Source of the DNA: Thiomargarita sp.
GTDB taxonomy: Bacteria > Pseudomonadota > Gammaproteobacteria > Beggiatoales > Beggiatoaceae
Assembly (NCBI GenBank): GCA_020721005.1
Contig: DYNP01000004.1
Span: 188,652-252,651, forward strand
Reading direction: 5' to 3'
DNA: 64,000 nucleotides
Both the position numbers and the translations under genes were made by a program. Under the pieces are notes generated by a model that was given only the letters and a program-made list of their open reading frames with translations, did not search any database and had not been told where the DNA came from. Below are positions 55,794 to 64,000 of the stretch, one piece after another (position 1 is the first letter of the stretch; each line of letters opens with the position of its first letter).

Positions 55794-56750
55794 TCAAACC
55801 ACCAACCGTCCCCGTTTCTCAGCCAAACTCACCGTGGCTGAAGTTCCGGCATTAAACTGCAAAAAATCCTGCTCAATCCCATCGCTGAAAATCACCCCCC
55901 CCTCAGCCATTTCTGACACCACCTCCAACACACCGTCAGCAGGAATGCGGCCCAACACCAACTCACTGCCTGAATTCACGCTGACAAAAGGTTCTCGCAC
56001 CGTGAAATACAAATAATCCGCATCCCAAGGAAAACTCACTCCTTTATCCGACTCTGGTAACTGAATCTTAAGCGAATTGCCCATGAATGCCCGACTGATC
56101 CCAATAGCCCCAGTAATCAAACTCTTAAACCAACCCGTAGACCCCAAACCAGTTGACACAATCACTCCACTGGAACTTTGGCGTTCCTCACAGCCCTCTA
56201 AACACAAACGATAACGAGCAGAAACATGAGAACGATTCCCAATGAACAAATCATTAACCCCATACAACACTTCCCCATTGTTCAAGGTCACTTTTGCCAT
56301 GGTAATCTCCTTAATCGCATGCCGATTAGACAACACCCCACGCATCACTTTTGCCAACCCTGAGACTTGAAAAGGCAGCAACACCCCTTCCCAACGCTTT
56401 GGATCAGGATTGACCCCAATCACCGGTTGGCCCACCAAATATTTCAAAGTGTTAGCCACCAACCCATCCTGCCCCAACACCACCACCACATCCTCAGTCC
56501 CAAATAAAAAATTGGGCAAAAAACTGCGGGGCAACACCTGTAAATGCCCCAATTCCCGCAACACCCCTTTGACCTCTTCAACTGCCTGATAATAAGTCTG
56601 ATGTTCCCAAAGGTAATCAGAAAAATCAATCCCCAAATGCTCTATGTAAAACTGAGCCTGTTTTAAAGTATTAAAACGAACCAACAAATCATCCACCCGA
56701 GTCGGTCTGAGCACCAAAATCAACTTGTTGTCTGTGAGAGGTGTAAACAT
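55794..56750 (-). CDS. NAD+ kinase-like protein
   Basis: The 318-residue product has the ATP-NAD kinase fold. VVVVLGQDGLVANT replaces the canonical GGDGT, VNDLFIGNRS is the N-D/E motif and VIVSTGLGSTGWFKS is the STPTGSTAY-like loop. The diverged GGDGT (GQDGL) makes classic NAD kinase activity uncertain; it could be a paralogous lipid or nucleotide kinase. It begins 6 bases after the SPFH gene on the same strand, so the two form an operon, and it ends 10 bases from convergent rlmH. Confidence 0.8.
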   Translation of the reverse strand: MFTPLTDNKLILVLRPTRVDDLLVRFNTLKQAQFYIEHLGIDFSDYLWEHQTYYQAVEEVKGVLRELGHLQVLPRSFLPNFLFGTEDVVVVLGQDGLVANTLKYLVGQPVIGVNPDPKRWEGVLLPFQVSGLAKVMRGVLSNRHAIKEITMAKVTLNNGEVLYGVNDLFIGNRSHVSARYRLCLEGCEERQSSSGVIVSTGLGSTGWFKSLITGAIGISRAFMGNSLKIQLPESDKGVSFPWDADYLYFTVREPFVSVNSGSELVLGRIPADGVLEVVSEMAEGGVIFSDGIEQDFLQFNAGTSATVSLAEKRGRLVV

Positions 56751-56756
56751 AACTGA

Positions 56757-57818
56757 CTATAACCTATCCAGGTCTAACCCATCCAGGTTTGACACGTTAG
56801 ACTTAACCTCAGAATTAATCAATTCAGACAACAAATCAGGAGAAATATTCAAGTGCCCAATACGCTCTGCATTGGCTGCCAAATCCCGAAATGCCAACGC
56901 AATCAACCGACTGGGATTCATATTCATACTGGCCAGCGATTGCAATACTTTAGCATCCACCCCTCCAAACACCTTCATAATAATTCCCAGTTGATAAGCT
57001 CTGGTTTCTGCCTCACATTTTGCATTCTCCATAGTCAACTCCACTAATTCTCGATTGCGCTTTTCCAACGCAATCTTTCCAGTCATCCCCTCATCCAAGA
57101 TCAAGCGTTCCTTTTCTTTAATTGAACGCTCTGCCTCCATTTGAGTTTCCCGCACTTGACGCTGCTTCTGTTCAACCGCAATTTCCGTATCCAGCTCATT
57201 CTCGCGAATAGCTCGTTCCTGCTCAACAGCCGCATTGCGACGACTGTAAATTGCCTGATCTGCTTCCTTCAACAACTGCTCTCGCATTTCAGCCTCCAAA
57301 GCTCGGGCGGTTTCCGGAGTGGGACTGATAGCCAACAGAGACAATCCCAATACTTCCAAACCTAAGGAATTGATTTCTTTGGAATTGCCAAGACCGGTGA
57401 GAACATTTTGAACCAATAAACTGCTGGATTTTAAAGTTTCTCGTAAAGTCAACTGGTTCAACTCATTTTGCATAAGCACCTGCACACTGTTGATCACCCG
57501 TTGTGGCAAATTTTGTGGATCCTCGCTGAGATAATTGCGCGTCTTACTGTCCAAAGTAAAATTCAACAATTGAGCAAGTTGTTTGGGATCAATCACCCGA
57601 TAAGTAACCTGCCCCTGTAAGGTAACTGATTGAAAATCGGCAGTAATCTGGTTAAAAATAAAAGGCACATCGACACTTTCCATGGGCACAGCGACCAATG
57701 AAGTGAAAGGTTCAAAATAAAAAAAGGCCAAGCCTCGCCCTTCTCGCTTCGAACGACCTCGGTTGTATTGCAGCAAATAAGTAGTGGGTTGCACTTTAAT
57801 AAAACGAATACCAAACAT
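56757..57818 (-). CDS. SPFH/band 7 domain protein
   Basis: From ATG 57818 (AAGGAG ribosome site 6 bases upstream) the product has 353 residues; the longer open frame reaches into a MITE-like element and is rejected. FEPFTSLVAVPMESVDVP and TLQGQVTYRVIDPKQL are the band 7 (SPFH) domain. A long charged coiled coil follows (EQERAIRENELDTEIAVEQ, KEADQAIYSRR). These proteins oligomerise at membranes and organise microdomains, although no clear N-terminal membrane helix is present. It heads a two-gene operon with the NAD-kinase-like gene. Confidence 0.88.
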   Translation of the reverse strand: MFGIRFIKVQPTTYLLQYNRGRSKREGRGLAFFYFEPFTSLVAVPMESVDVPFIFNQITADFQSVTLQGQVTYRVIDPKQLAQLLNFTLDSKTRNYLSEDPQNLPQRVINSVQVLMQNELNQLTLRETLKSSSLLVQNVLTGLGNSKEINSLGLEVLGLSLLAISPTPETARALEAEMREQLLKEADQAIYSRRNAAVEQERAIRENELDTEIAVEQKQRQVRETQMEAERSIKEKERLILDEGMTGKIALEKRNRELVELTMENAKCEAETRAYQLGIIMKVFGGVDAKVLQSLASMNMNPSRLIALAFRDLAANAERIGHLNISPDLLSELINSEVKSNVSNLDGLDLDRL

Positions 57819-57836
57819 ATACATCTCCTTATCAAT

Positions 57837-58106
57837 AGACCTCTTGCGAAAGTATGCGATCATGAAAAAATGAGAGTTACCCATCGGTTAAAATAACTTG
57901 GAGTGGAGGCTTTAGCCGGACAGCGGTAGGCCCTTGCAATTTGTGTATGTGGGGTGATGCCTACGGCTAACCGGCTAAAGCCTCCACTCTACCTTCTAGA
58001 GCCTTCACTCCAACCCACCTTATAGAGTATTAACTTCAACGGGAATTTCCCTTTTATTTTTTCGTATCTCATCTTTATCATATCATTATACTTTTGCAAG
58101 AAGTTT
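57837..58106 (+). mobile_element. MITE-like element copy e (270 bp)
   Basis: The ends are AGACCTCTTGCGAAAGTA (57837-57854) and TACTTTTGCAAGAAGTTT (58089-58106), diverged from copy d. Internal GGCTTTAGCCGG and CCGGCTAAAGCC motifs are present. It lies directly upstream of the SPFH gene, 19 bases before its start. The rest, 58,107-58,510, is AT-rich and holds nothing that I recognise. Confidence 0.78.
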
Positions 58107-58542
58107 AATAAAAAATATCTTTCTCATCTCAAAATTAAAGAATGGGAAGTACCTCCTATTTCCTATTCTTCATCAATAGCTTAAATCTCAATAACCAGCT
58201 CAAGCGCCTATTGACCATTCTATGGCCATCTTCTCCTAAAAGGCAAGGTCTCCCCCTCAATTGCATCTCTTAAAATACCTCTGCCTTACCAATAACACAA
58301 CTCCTTACACTCAAAGCCCTTCCCTCCTACCCTTCTAAAAAAGATCCCCCCCTTGATTTTTAGATATTTAAAAATAAAATGTACGACACTCCTTAAATCT
58401 CGGTATGTAGAGGATAATAGTTGATGATAATCGCAATTTAAGTTAGAATTGAAGATTCAGAAAACTCAACCTGAACTTTACCTTCATTCCTAAGCACTTA
58501 GCCAGTACCGGCATGAAAACAACTTTAAAAGGAAACTGCAAC

Positions 58543-58986
58543 ATGGGATTTTTTTCATCCTCCAAAACCCCTTCCTCAAGCGATACTTTTACCAAACAAG
58601 AGGCCTTTTTAGCCATTGCCCTGGCCACTTCAGCCGCAGATGGCCAAATTGTAGAGTCCGAAGTCAAAGGTATTTTTGCCTATCTACTACAAATGAGCAT
58701 GTTTGACGGCATGTCAGAACGACAACTGTCGGATATCTTCAAAAAACTGGTCAAAGTGCTGGAAAAAGAAGGGGTTGCAGGACTGGTCACCATCGCCAAA
58801 AGTAGTTTACCGGCGGAACTACGAGAAACTGCCTTTGCCTGTTCAGTGGACATTGCTCTTGCGGACGGGACTATTGAAGCCGGAGAACAAACCCTCATCG
58901 AAGAATTACAACAGGTACTGGAAGTCTCCGATGAGACCGGTAAAATGATTCTACAAGTCATGATGATCAAAAATCGCAACAGCTAG
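58543..58986 (+). CDS. TerB-like helical domain protein
   Basis: From ATG 58543 (AAAGGA ribosome site) the product has 147 residues. TKQEAFLAIALATSAADGQIVESEVKGIF and DIALADGTIEAGEQTLIEEL are the paired helices with the D-G-x-I-x-x-x-E motif of the TerB tellurite-resistance/DnaJ-associated fold, whose acidic residues may bind metal. Its role is unknown; it stands alone, without other ter genes. The upstream ATG at 58513 lacks a ribosome site. Confidence 0.82.
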   Translation: MGFFSSSKTPSSSDTFTKQEAFLAIALATSAADGQIVESEVKGIFAYLLQMSMFDGMSERQLSDIFKKLVKVLEKEGVAGLVTIAKSSLPAELRETAFACSVDIALADGTIEAGEQTLIEELQQVLEVSDETGKMILQVMMIKNRNS

Positions 58987-59086
58987 TCTCATAAACCCTG
59001 ATTGTTAGGCAATTGAACCACCCTCAACCATTGGAGAAGGATTTTTGTTCTTCTCCATTTTCCCCATTTCCACTGAGCATCATCCC

Positions 59087-59368
59087 ATGAAAATTGGTTT
59101 ACACTGCTGGGTAACCGGTCGAGTTCAGGGCGTAGCCTTTCGTTACCATACTGCCCAATTGGCTATACGACTTGGATTGACGGGAGAAGTCCGCAATCTA
59201 AAGGACGGGCGAGTGGAAGTCAAAGTATATGGAGAAGCCACCTCGGTAGAAACCTTCTGTTTATGGTTACATCAGGGACCGCCTGCAGCCACAGTGACTC
59301 AAGTGCACTGTGAAAAAATTCCCAATCCTTTGTTTCCAGAAGAATTTAAAATTGCTTCCTCAGAATAG
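59087..59368 (+). CDS. acyP: Acylphosphatase
   Basis: From ATG 59087 the product has 93 residues, the family's size. VTGRVQGVAFRYHTAQLA has the catalytic Arg, and GEVRNLKDGRVEVKVYGE includes the catalytic Asn. It hydrolyses acyl phosphates in the cytoplasm. The longer frame (from 59045) adds an unrelated hydrophobic leader without a start signal. Confidence 0.93.
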   Translation: MKIGLHCWVTGRVQGVAFRYHTAQLAIRLGLTGEVRNLKDGRVEVKVYGEATSVETFCLWLHQGPPAATVTQVHCEKIPNPLFPEEFKIASSE

Positions 59369-59412
59369 TAATTAGAACAAATAGGAGCATTATCTTTCAA
59401 AGTCAAAATTTC

Positions 59413-60363
59413 ATGACCATTTTACAATATTGCAACACTATTATTCAAGGAGACTGTTTAGAACTGTTGGCTCAGTTACCCAATAACAGCGTGGATATGA
59501 CTTTTGCCGATCCCCCATTTAACCTTAATAAAACCTACAAAAATTACCAAGATAACTTGGTCTTACAACACTATTTGCATTGGTGTGAACGATGGATTAC
59601 CGAAATGGTAAGAATAACCAAGCCTACCGGTGCCATCTTTGTACATAACATTCCCAAATGGTTGACCTATTATGCCACTTTCTTAAATCAACAAGCTGAC
59701 TTTAAACATTGGATCACGTGGGATGCCCCAACTTCTCCCATGGGTAAAACCTTGCAACCTAACCATTACGGCATTTTATTTTATGCCAAGCACTCTCATC
59801 AATTAAAATTTTATGAAATTCGGCATCCCCATCGGCGAGATAGAAAAAGTAACTATTTATCAAAAGATTATGGCGGGAAAAAAGGGAAATTACACCCCTT
59901 CGGTTCCCTGGTCTCTGATGTCTGGACCGATATTCATCGCATCAAACATCACAAATATCGAGATGAGCATCCCTGTCAATTGCCAATTCATCTTTTAGAA
60001 AGAATTATCTTGATGACCACTGATGAAAATGACATGGTACTAGACCCATTTTCTGGAACCGGGACCACTGCCATTGCTGCCAAACGTTTGGGCAGAAGAT
60101 ACATTGGATTGGAATTGGAAAACGATTATGTGAATGTGGCCAACACCAAATTGGCTCAAGTCACCCCAAATTCCAAATTAGGTAACTGCTGGGTCAGTTT
60201 TTACCTAAATGAAATTGTCACCCTGCGCGACTTAGACTGGCCTCATCTTCAAAATTTTTTTCACTTACCGGACAAAGTCAAAGAAATTGATTCCAGTCCC
60301 ATCACTTTAAAATCACCCATTCCACCCCTCCCGTCCCCTCTTAACTTTTCCCCATCAAAATAG
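59413..60363 (+). CDS. Orphan beta-class N4/N6 DNA methyltransferase
   Basis: The 316-residue product has catalytic motif IV DPPFN (33-37) before the SAM-binding motif I DPFSGTGTT (from Asp211), the beta-class order. It continues with RYIGLELENDY. It should methylate adenine-N6 or cytosine-N4 in a short DNA site. No restriction endonuclease gene lies nearby, so it may be a regulatory or self-standing methylase. The C-terminal 70 residues are Pro/Ser-rich and variable. Confidence 0.93.
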   Translation: MTILQYCNTIIQGDCLELLAQLPNNSVDMTFADPPFNLNKTYKNYQDNLVLQHYLHWCERWITEMVRITKPTGAIFVHNIPKWLTYYATFLNQQADFKHWITWDAPTSPMGKTLQPNHYGILFYAKHSHQLKFYEIRHPHRRDRKSNYLSKDYGGKKGKLHPFGSLVSDVWTDIHRIKHHKYRDEHPCQLPIHLLERIILMTTDENDMVLDPFSGTGTTAIAAKRLGRRYIGLELENDYVNVANTKLAQVTPNSKLGNCWVSFYLNEIVTLRDLDWPHLQNFFHLPDKVKEIDSSPITLKSPIPPLPSPLNFSPSK

Positions 60364-60407
60364 CAACACAGGACTTACTCTCTCATGATTGCATGATTTT
60401 AAATAAC

Positions 60408-61319
60408 TCAGTAAAATGGCGCCTCATTCATAGGCCGATCTTTAAAACGACGATGGACCCAAAAATATTGCTCTGGAGTTTGACGAACATGATTCTCAAT
60501 CAAAAGGTTGATCATCTCTGCATCCTGATATAAATTCCCACTTGGAAATGGAGCAAAAGGGGGATAAAAATGAAGACGATATCCCCCCCGTTGATGATCC
60601 AAACGATGAGTAAAAAATGGCAACACCAAAGCCCCAGTCATTTCAGCCAATCGAGAAGTGGCCATATTGCTGGCCGCGGGAATACCAAAAAATGGAGCAA
60701 AAACACTGTGTTTGTGCCCATAATTTTGATCAGTTGCATACCATACAGCTTTACCCAATTTCAACCACTGTACAAGTGATCGCACATCATCCCGATAAAT
60801 CACCTGTTCCACATGAAGTTCCCGATTGCGTTTAAATAAGCACTCCATCATCTCATTTTCATGGCGCCGATACATCACAGCAAGCGCTGTTTTTTGTCGA
60901 AGAAAACGTCCAGCCACCTCCATTGCACTAAAATGAGCAGTCAACAAAATCAAGCCTTTTTGCATAGCCAATGCTGCCTCTAAATGTTCAATTCCCTCAA
61001 CTTCCCACAGGGTCTCAAAGAAAGCGTCAGGTTGCCGCCAAGCATTTAACATATCGAACAGTCCCATGCCAAGTGATTCAAAATGTCGCTGCAATAGCTG
61101 GTTACGTTGCGTTTGATCCCAACTTGGAAAACAAAGACGCAAATTAATTTCAGCAATTTTGCGACGCCGCGGAATAAAATAGTAAGCCATGTTACCAAGC
61201 CGACGCCCAATGGCTAATTGCCATAAATAAGGTAGGAAAGTTACTCTAAAAAGCAGGAATATTACAACTCCTATGAGCCAATAAAGGGGTTTTTTAATGA
61301 AAAAGCATAAATTTTGCAT
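60408..61319 (-). CDS. Lipid A biosynthesis lauroyl/myristoyl acyltransferase-like (LpxL/HtrB family)
   Basis: The 303-residue product has an N-terminal membrane anchor (LYWLIGVVIFLLFRVTFLPYLW), the H-x4-E active-site motif in LTAHFSAMEVAG, and VWYATDQNYGHKHSVFAPFFG, typical of HtrB/LpxL-like acyltransferases. It transfers an acyl chain onto Kdo2-lipid A at the inner membrane. It is convergent with the methyltransferase gene and divergent from the GGDEF-EAL gene. Confidence 0.92.
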   Translation of the reverse strand: MQNLCFFIKKPLYWLIGVVIFLLFRVTFLPYLWQLAIGRRLGNMAYYFIPRRRKIAEINLRLCFPSWDQTQRNQLLQRHFESLGMGLFDMLNAWRQPDAFFETLWEVEGIEHLEAALAMQKGLILLTAHFSAMEVAGRFLRQKTALAVMYRRHENEMMECLFKRNRELHVEQVIYRDDVRSLVQWLKLGKAVWYATDQNYGHKHSVFAPFFGIPAASNMATSRLAEMTGALVLPFFTHRLDHQRGGYRLHFYPPFAPFPSGNLYQDAEMINLLIENHVRQTPEQYFWVHRRFKDRPMNEAPFY

Positions 61320-61403
61320 GTCAATAATTGTCCATGATTTTAAGGTTCTAATGGTCAGTCAGGAACTTTTTTCAATTCCCATTTTACCAAAAGTAGAAAT
61401 TCA

Positions 61404-63539
61404 GTGAAAACAGTACGTCTTTTGCTCATAGAAGAGGACGCTCAAGATTATTTAAGAATACGCCAAACTTTGGATGAACAATCTCAATTTGAGGTAGATT
61501 GGGCTCCCAACTATGAAAGTGCTTTGAAACTGATTAGAAAAACCAATTATGACGCCTATTTGATCAGTTATTATGCTCATCAAACAGAGCAACAATCTTT
61601 CTTAGCTCGTCTTTATCCTTTAACCACGGTTCCCATGGTATTTCTCACCAAAAATCAAGAGCAAATCAATACCTCCTTTTCTGGAAAGGGCAGTTGTCTA
61701 AGTAAGGAACAACTGACCATTCCCTTATTGCAAGAAACCTTGCAACAGTTTTCTAAAGTCAATGTGTTACAAGAAGAATTGACCCTATTCCAATGTATTT
61801 TTGACAATACACTCAGTTGGATAGGTTTACTCAATTCCCAAGGTTATTTCATAAAAATCAATCAAACTGCCTTGACCTTTTTAGGAATCTCCCATACGGA
61901 TCTGGTGGCACAACCACTTTGGGAGAGCCCTTGGTTATTCAACTTATCCTTAGCACCAATCTCTTCAAAAGCCTTAAAATTAGTCTTTGAAAAAACCTTC
62001 AACAATCACTTGGCAGAAGGTCAGTTCGAAGTGCTCAATGACAATGGACAAGCAGTTAGCTTCCTATTCTCTTTAAAACCAGTATTCAGTTCCCACGGAG
62101 AATTGGAGTGGGTATTGTTTGAAGCTCACCCAGATCAAAAACCAGAATTGAGGTCAGAAAAATCCCCTTCAATTATTCCTCCTCCTCAATTGTTGCCAGT
62201 CGAAGTGTCCACGGAACAGGGCGTTTTATATGATGAGCTGACAGGTTTACCCAATCGTCGCTTATTTGTGGAACGATTGGAGCGTGCCATGGCACAAGTG
62301 CGCAGTTCCCAAGATTATCATATTGCGGTGTTATTCATTGACTTAGACCGTTTCAAAGTCATCAATGCCAGTTTGGGACATGATATGGGAGACTGGTTGT
62401 TAATGGAAATTGGGCAACGATTGCGAGATTGTTTACAAACTGACACCTTATTGGCTCGTTCTGGAGGTGACGAATTTTTGGTTTTACTAGAGAATTTACA
62501 AGATTTAAGTGAAGTGACCCAATTGGCGCGAAAAATCAATGAAGAATTGATTCGCCCCTTTTCCTTAGATGGTTACGAAATCATCACTTCTGCCAGTATT
62601 GGAGTGGCCTATAGCACCCATCAAGGTGGCCATGTTGACCTGTTGCGCAATGCAGACACTGCGATGTACAGAGCCAAAGCCATGGGCAAATCTTGCTATG
62701 TGGTATTCAGCGCTGAAATGTATCATCAAGCCCTGTCTCGTTTGCAAATTGAAGCTGATTTACACAAAGCATTGGAAAATAAACACTTTCTTCTATTTTA
62801 CCAACCGCAAACTGAACTCACTTCTGACGAATTGGTGGGCGCAGAAGCGCTCATTCGCTTTAATCATCCTCGGGATGGACTGATGTTACCCAATGACTTT
62901 ATCAGTGTCTTGGAGGATACCGGTCTCATCATCACTTTAGGAGAATGGATTTTACAAACTGCTTGTCAACAATTCAAACTGTGGTTGGATGATGGTTTGC
63001 CGCTCAATCACATTGCAGTCAATCTTTCTGCTCATCAGTTTCGCAGTCATCGTTTACCGGAAATTGTAGCCGATTCCTTAAGTAATTGGAATTTAGCGCC
63101 CCAAAGTTTGGAATTGGAAATCACCGAAACTTTATTGTTAGAGGATATTCAAAATGCAGTTAAAATGCTCCGACGCTTTAAAGACATGGGGATTCGAGTC
63201 ACTATCGATGATTTTGGGACTGGATATGCTTCTTTAAATTATTTGAAACGTTTTCCGGCAGATGGATTGAAGATTGACAAATCTTTCATTCAAGGCATCA
63301 TTCATTCCCCCAAAGATGCTGCCATCACCGTCGCCACCATTGATATGGCCCATGCCTTGGGCATGACAGTGGTGGCTGAGGGGGTGGAAACTGATGAGCA
63401 AAGAGAATTTTTGCGCGATCATGGTTGTGATTGGGCTCAAGGTTATCTTTATGCCCCCCCCATGGAAAAATCCACTTTTCAAAGGTGGAGCCATCAATAT
63501 GATCGAATGATACAAAATAAACTTCGTAAAACCGATTGA
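61404..63539 (+). CDS. Degenerate receiver-PAS-GGDEF-EAL signalling protein
   Basis: The 711-residue product (GTG start) has a receiver-like domain (LLLIEEDAQDYLRIRQTL...), but the phosphoacceptor Asp position reads LIS55 (Ser55), so it is probably not phosphorylated there. A PAS-like domain follows (about 125-240), then GGDEF (RSGGDEF, 354-358, intact) and EAL (AEALIRF, from Glu481; DDFGTGYASLNYLK). Both output domains look catalytically intact, so it could make and break c-di-GMP, which often controls surface attachment and secretion of adhesins. Confidence 0.93.
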   Translation: MKTVRLLLIEEDAQDYLRIRQTLDEQSQFEVDWAPNYESALKLIRKTNYDAYLISYYAHQTEQQSFLARLYPLTTVPMVFLTKNQEQINTSFSGKGSCLSKEQLTIPLLQETLQQFSKVNVLQEELTLFQCIFDNTLSWIGLLNSQGYFIKINQTALTFLGISHTDLVAQPLWESPWLFNLSLAPISSKALKLVFEKTFNNHLAEGQFEVLNDNGQAVSFLFSLKPVFSSHGELEWVLFEAHPDQKPELRSEKSPSIIPPPQLLPVEVSTEQGVLYDELTGLPNRRLFVERLERAMAQVRSSQDYHIAVLFIDLDRFKVINASLGHDMGDWLLMEIGQRLRDCLQTDTLLARSGGDEFLVLLENLQDLSEVTQLARKINEELIRPFSLDGYEIITSASIGVAYSTHQGGHVDLLRNADTAMYRAKAMGKSCYVVFSAEMYHQALSRLQIEADLHKALENKHFLLFYQPQTELTSDELVGAEALIRFNHPRDGLMLPNDFISVLEDTGLIITLGEWILQTACQQFKLWLDDGLPLNHIAVNLSAHQFRSHRLPEIVADSLSNWNLAPQSLELEITETLLLEDIQNAVKMLRRFKDMGIRVTIDDFGTGYASLNYLKRFPADGLKIDKSFIQGIIHSPKDAAITVATIDMAHALGMTVVAEGVETDEQREFLRDHGCDWAQGYLYAPPMEKSTFQRWSHQYDRMIQNKLRKTD

Positions 63540-63557
63540 TTTCAGTGACTATTTAAT

Positions 63558-64000
63558 ATGATGACTTATAGCCCTTTACTAAAAATTGACAATTTAAGCG
63601 TTACCTTTGGCCAACATCAACCCAAAAAAGTGGTGGATCATCTGAGTTTAGAAATTCAACCCGGGGAAAAGTTGGCTCTGGTGGGAGAATCTGGCTCTGG
63701 CAAATCGGTGACGGCCCTTTCCATCCTGCGCCTTCATGATCCTCAGCAGGTTAAATTCCCCACGGGTCGAATTATTTACCAAGGACAAGATTTGTTACAA
63801 TTGACTGAGCCTCAATTGCGCAAAATTCGAGGTCGCGATATTACCCTCATTTTTCAAGAGCCGATGACTTCTTTAAATCCAGTCTATCCCATTGGTAAAC
63901 AATTGATTGAACCATTGGTATTGCATGAGGGACTGAGTTCCGCAGCGGCTAAAAAACGCATGATTGCCTTGTTGGAACGCACTGGAATTTCTGAAGCGGA
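63558..64000 (+). CDS. yejF: ABC transporter ATP-binding protein, YejF-like (partial)
   Basis: The first 147 codons continue past the window. The translation (MMTYSPLLKIDNLSVTFGQ...) has Walker A GESGSGKSV, the PTGRIIYQGQDLL segment, FQEPMTSLNPVYPIGKQL and a helical ALLERTGI stretch, all typical of oligopeptide/microcin C-type ATPases such as YejF (which has two ATP-binding domains; only the first is seen). It should energise import of peptides. The start could be either of two adjacent ATGs (63558 or 63561). Confidence 0.85.
   Translation, partial: MMTYSPLLKIDNLSVTFGQHQPKKVVDHLSLEIQPGEKLALVGESGSGKSVTALSILRLHDPQQVKFPTGRIIYQGQDLLQLTEPQLRKIRGRDITLIFQEPMTSLNPVYPIGKQLIEPLVLHEGLSSAAAKKRMIALLERTGISEA

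Overview
The window (about 42-43% G+C by eye) looks like the chromosome of a Gram-negative gammaproteobacterium. Supporting genes are a TrhP/YegQ-type U32 protein, TadA, RlmH, Psd, an LpxL-type acyltransferase, a YejF-like ABC ATPase and an FkpA-like isomerase. Nif genes (nifN, nifX, the NifX-associated protein, fdxB and a [2Fe-2S] ferredoxin) mark it as a likely diazotroph. Large filamentous-haemagglutinin-like proteins, hybrid signalling proteins, many short repeats and an NRPS resemble genomes of filamentous sulfur oxidisers (Beggiatoaceae/Thiotrichales). That placement is inference; no rRNA or tRNA gene was recognised.

Layout. 1-8,999: partial DUF805 membrane protein, an ABC exporter translationally coupled to a GH57-like protein, trhP, an AAA ATPase and a secreted PPC-domain protein. 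9,077-12,299: divergent pair of an MglA-like GTPase fusion and a metallophosphoesterase with a kinase-like N-terminal half. 12,409-21,893: argB, fkpA-like, an isopropylmalate-synthase-family enzyme, a helical-repeat protein, an Rpn/PD-(D/E)XK-like protein with a tetrapeptide repeat tail, psd, a glycosyltransferase and a pilin-like protein. 21,994-34,961: ferritin-like protein, a 1,961-residue A-T-C-A-T-TE NRPS, pentapeptide-repeat and DUF2325 proteins, a histidine kinase, a CheB-CheR-PAS hybrid and an Sfp-type phosphopantetheinyl transferase that could activate the NRPS.

34,958-46,921: an IS transposase remnant, then four tandem minus-strand filamentous-haemagglutinin-like (TpsA-like) genes. 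Their ends are nearly identical and their middles diverge. One is frameshifted at a G8 tract. They are separated by a family of short elements (MITE-like) with 18-bp terminal inverted repeats and internal tandem arrays; a fifth copy lies at 57,837-58,106. 46,932-50,726: nif operon nifN-nifX-(NifX-associated)-fdxB-[2Fe-2S] ferredoxin-unknown, read from a sigma-54 promoter with a NifA-type upstream site; nifE is not adjacent. 51,021-64,000: P-type ATPase fragment, OmpA/TSP3 protein, glutaredoxin, small conserved protein, tadA, rlmH, NAD-kinase-like and SPFH proteins, TerB-like protein, acylphosphatase, orphan DNA methyltransferase, LpxL-like acyltransferase, a PAS-GGDEF-EAL protein with a degenerate receiver, and a partial YejF-like ATPase.

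The most notable items are the MITE-like family and its association with the mosaic TpsA array, the possible phase-variable G8 tract, the compact NRPS with a cysteine in the thioesterase nucleophile position, and the kinase-like/phosphoesterase fusion facing an MglA-like GTPase.
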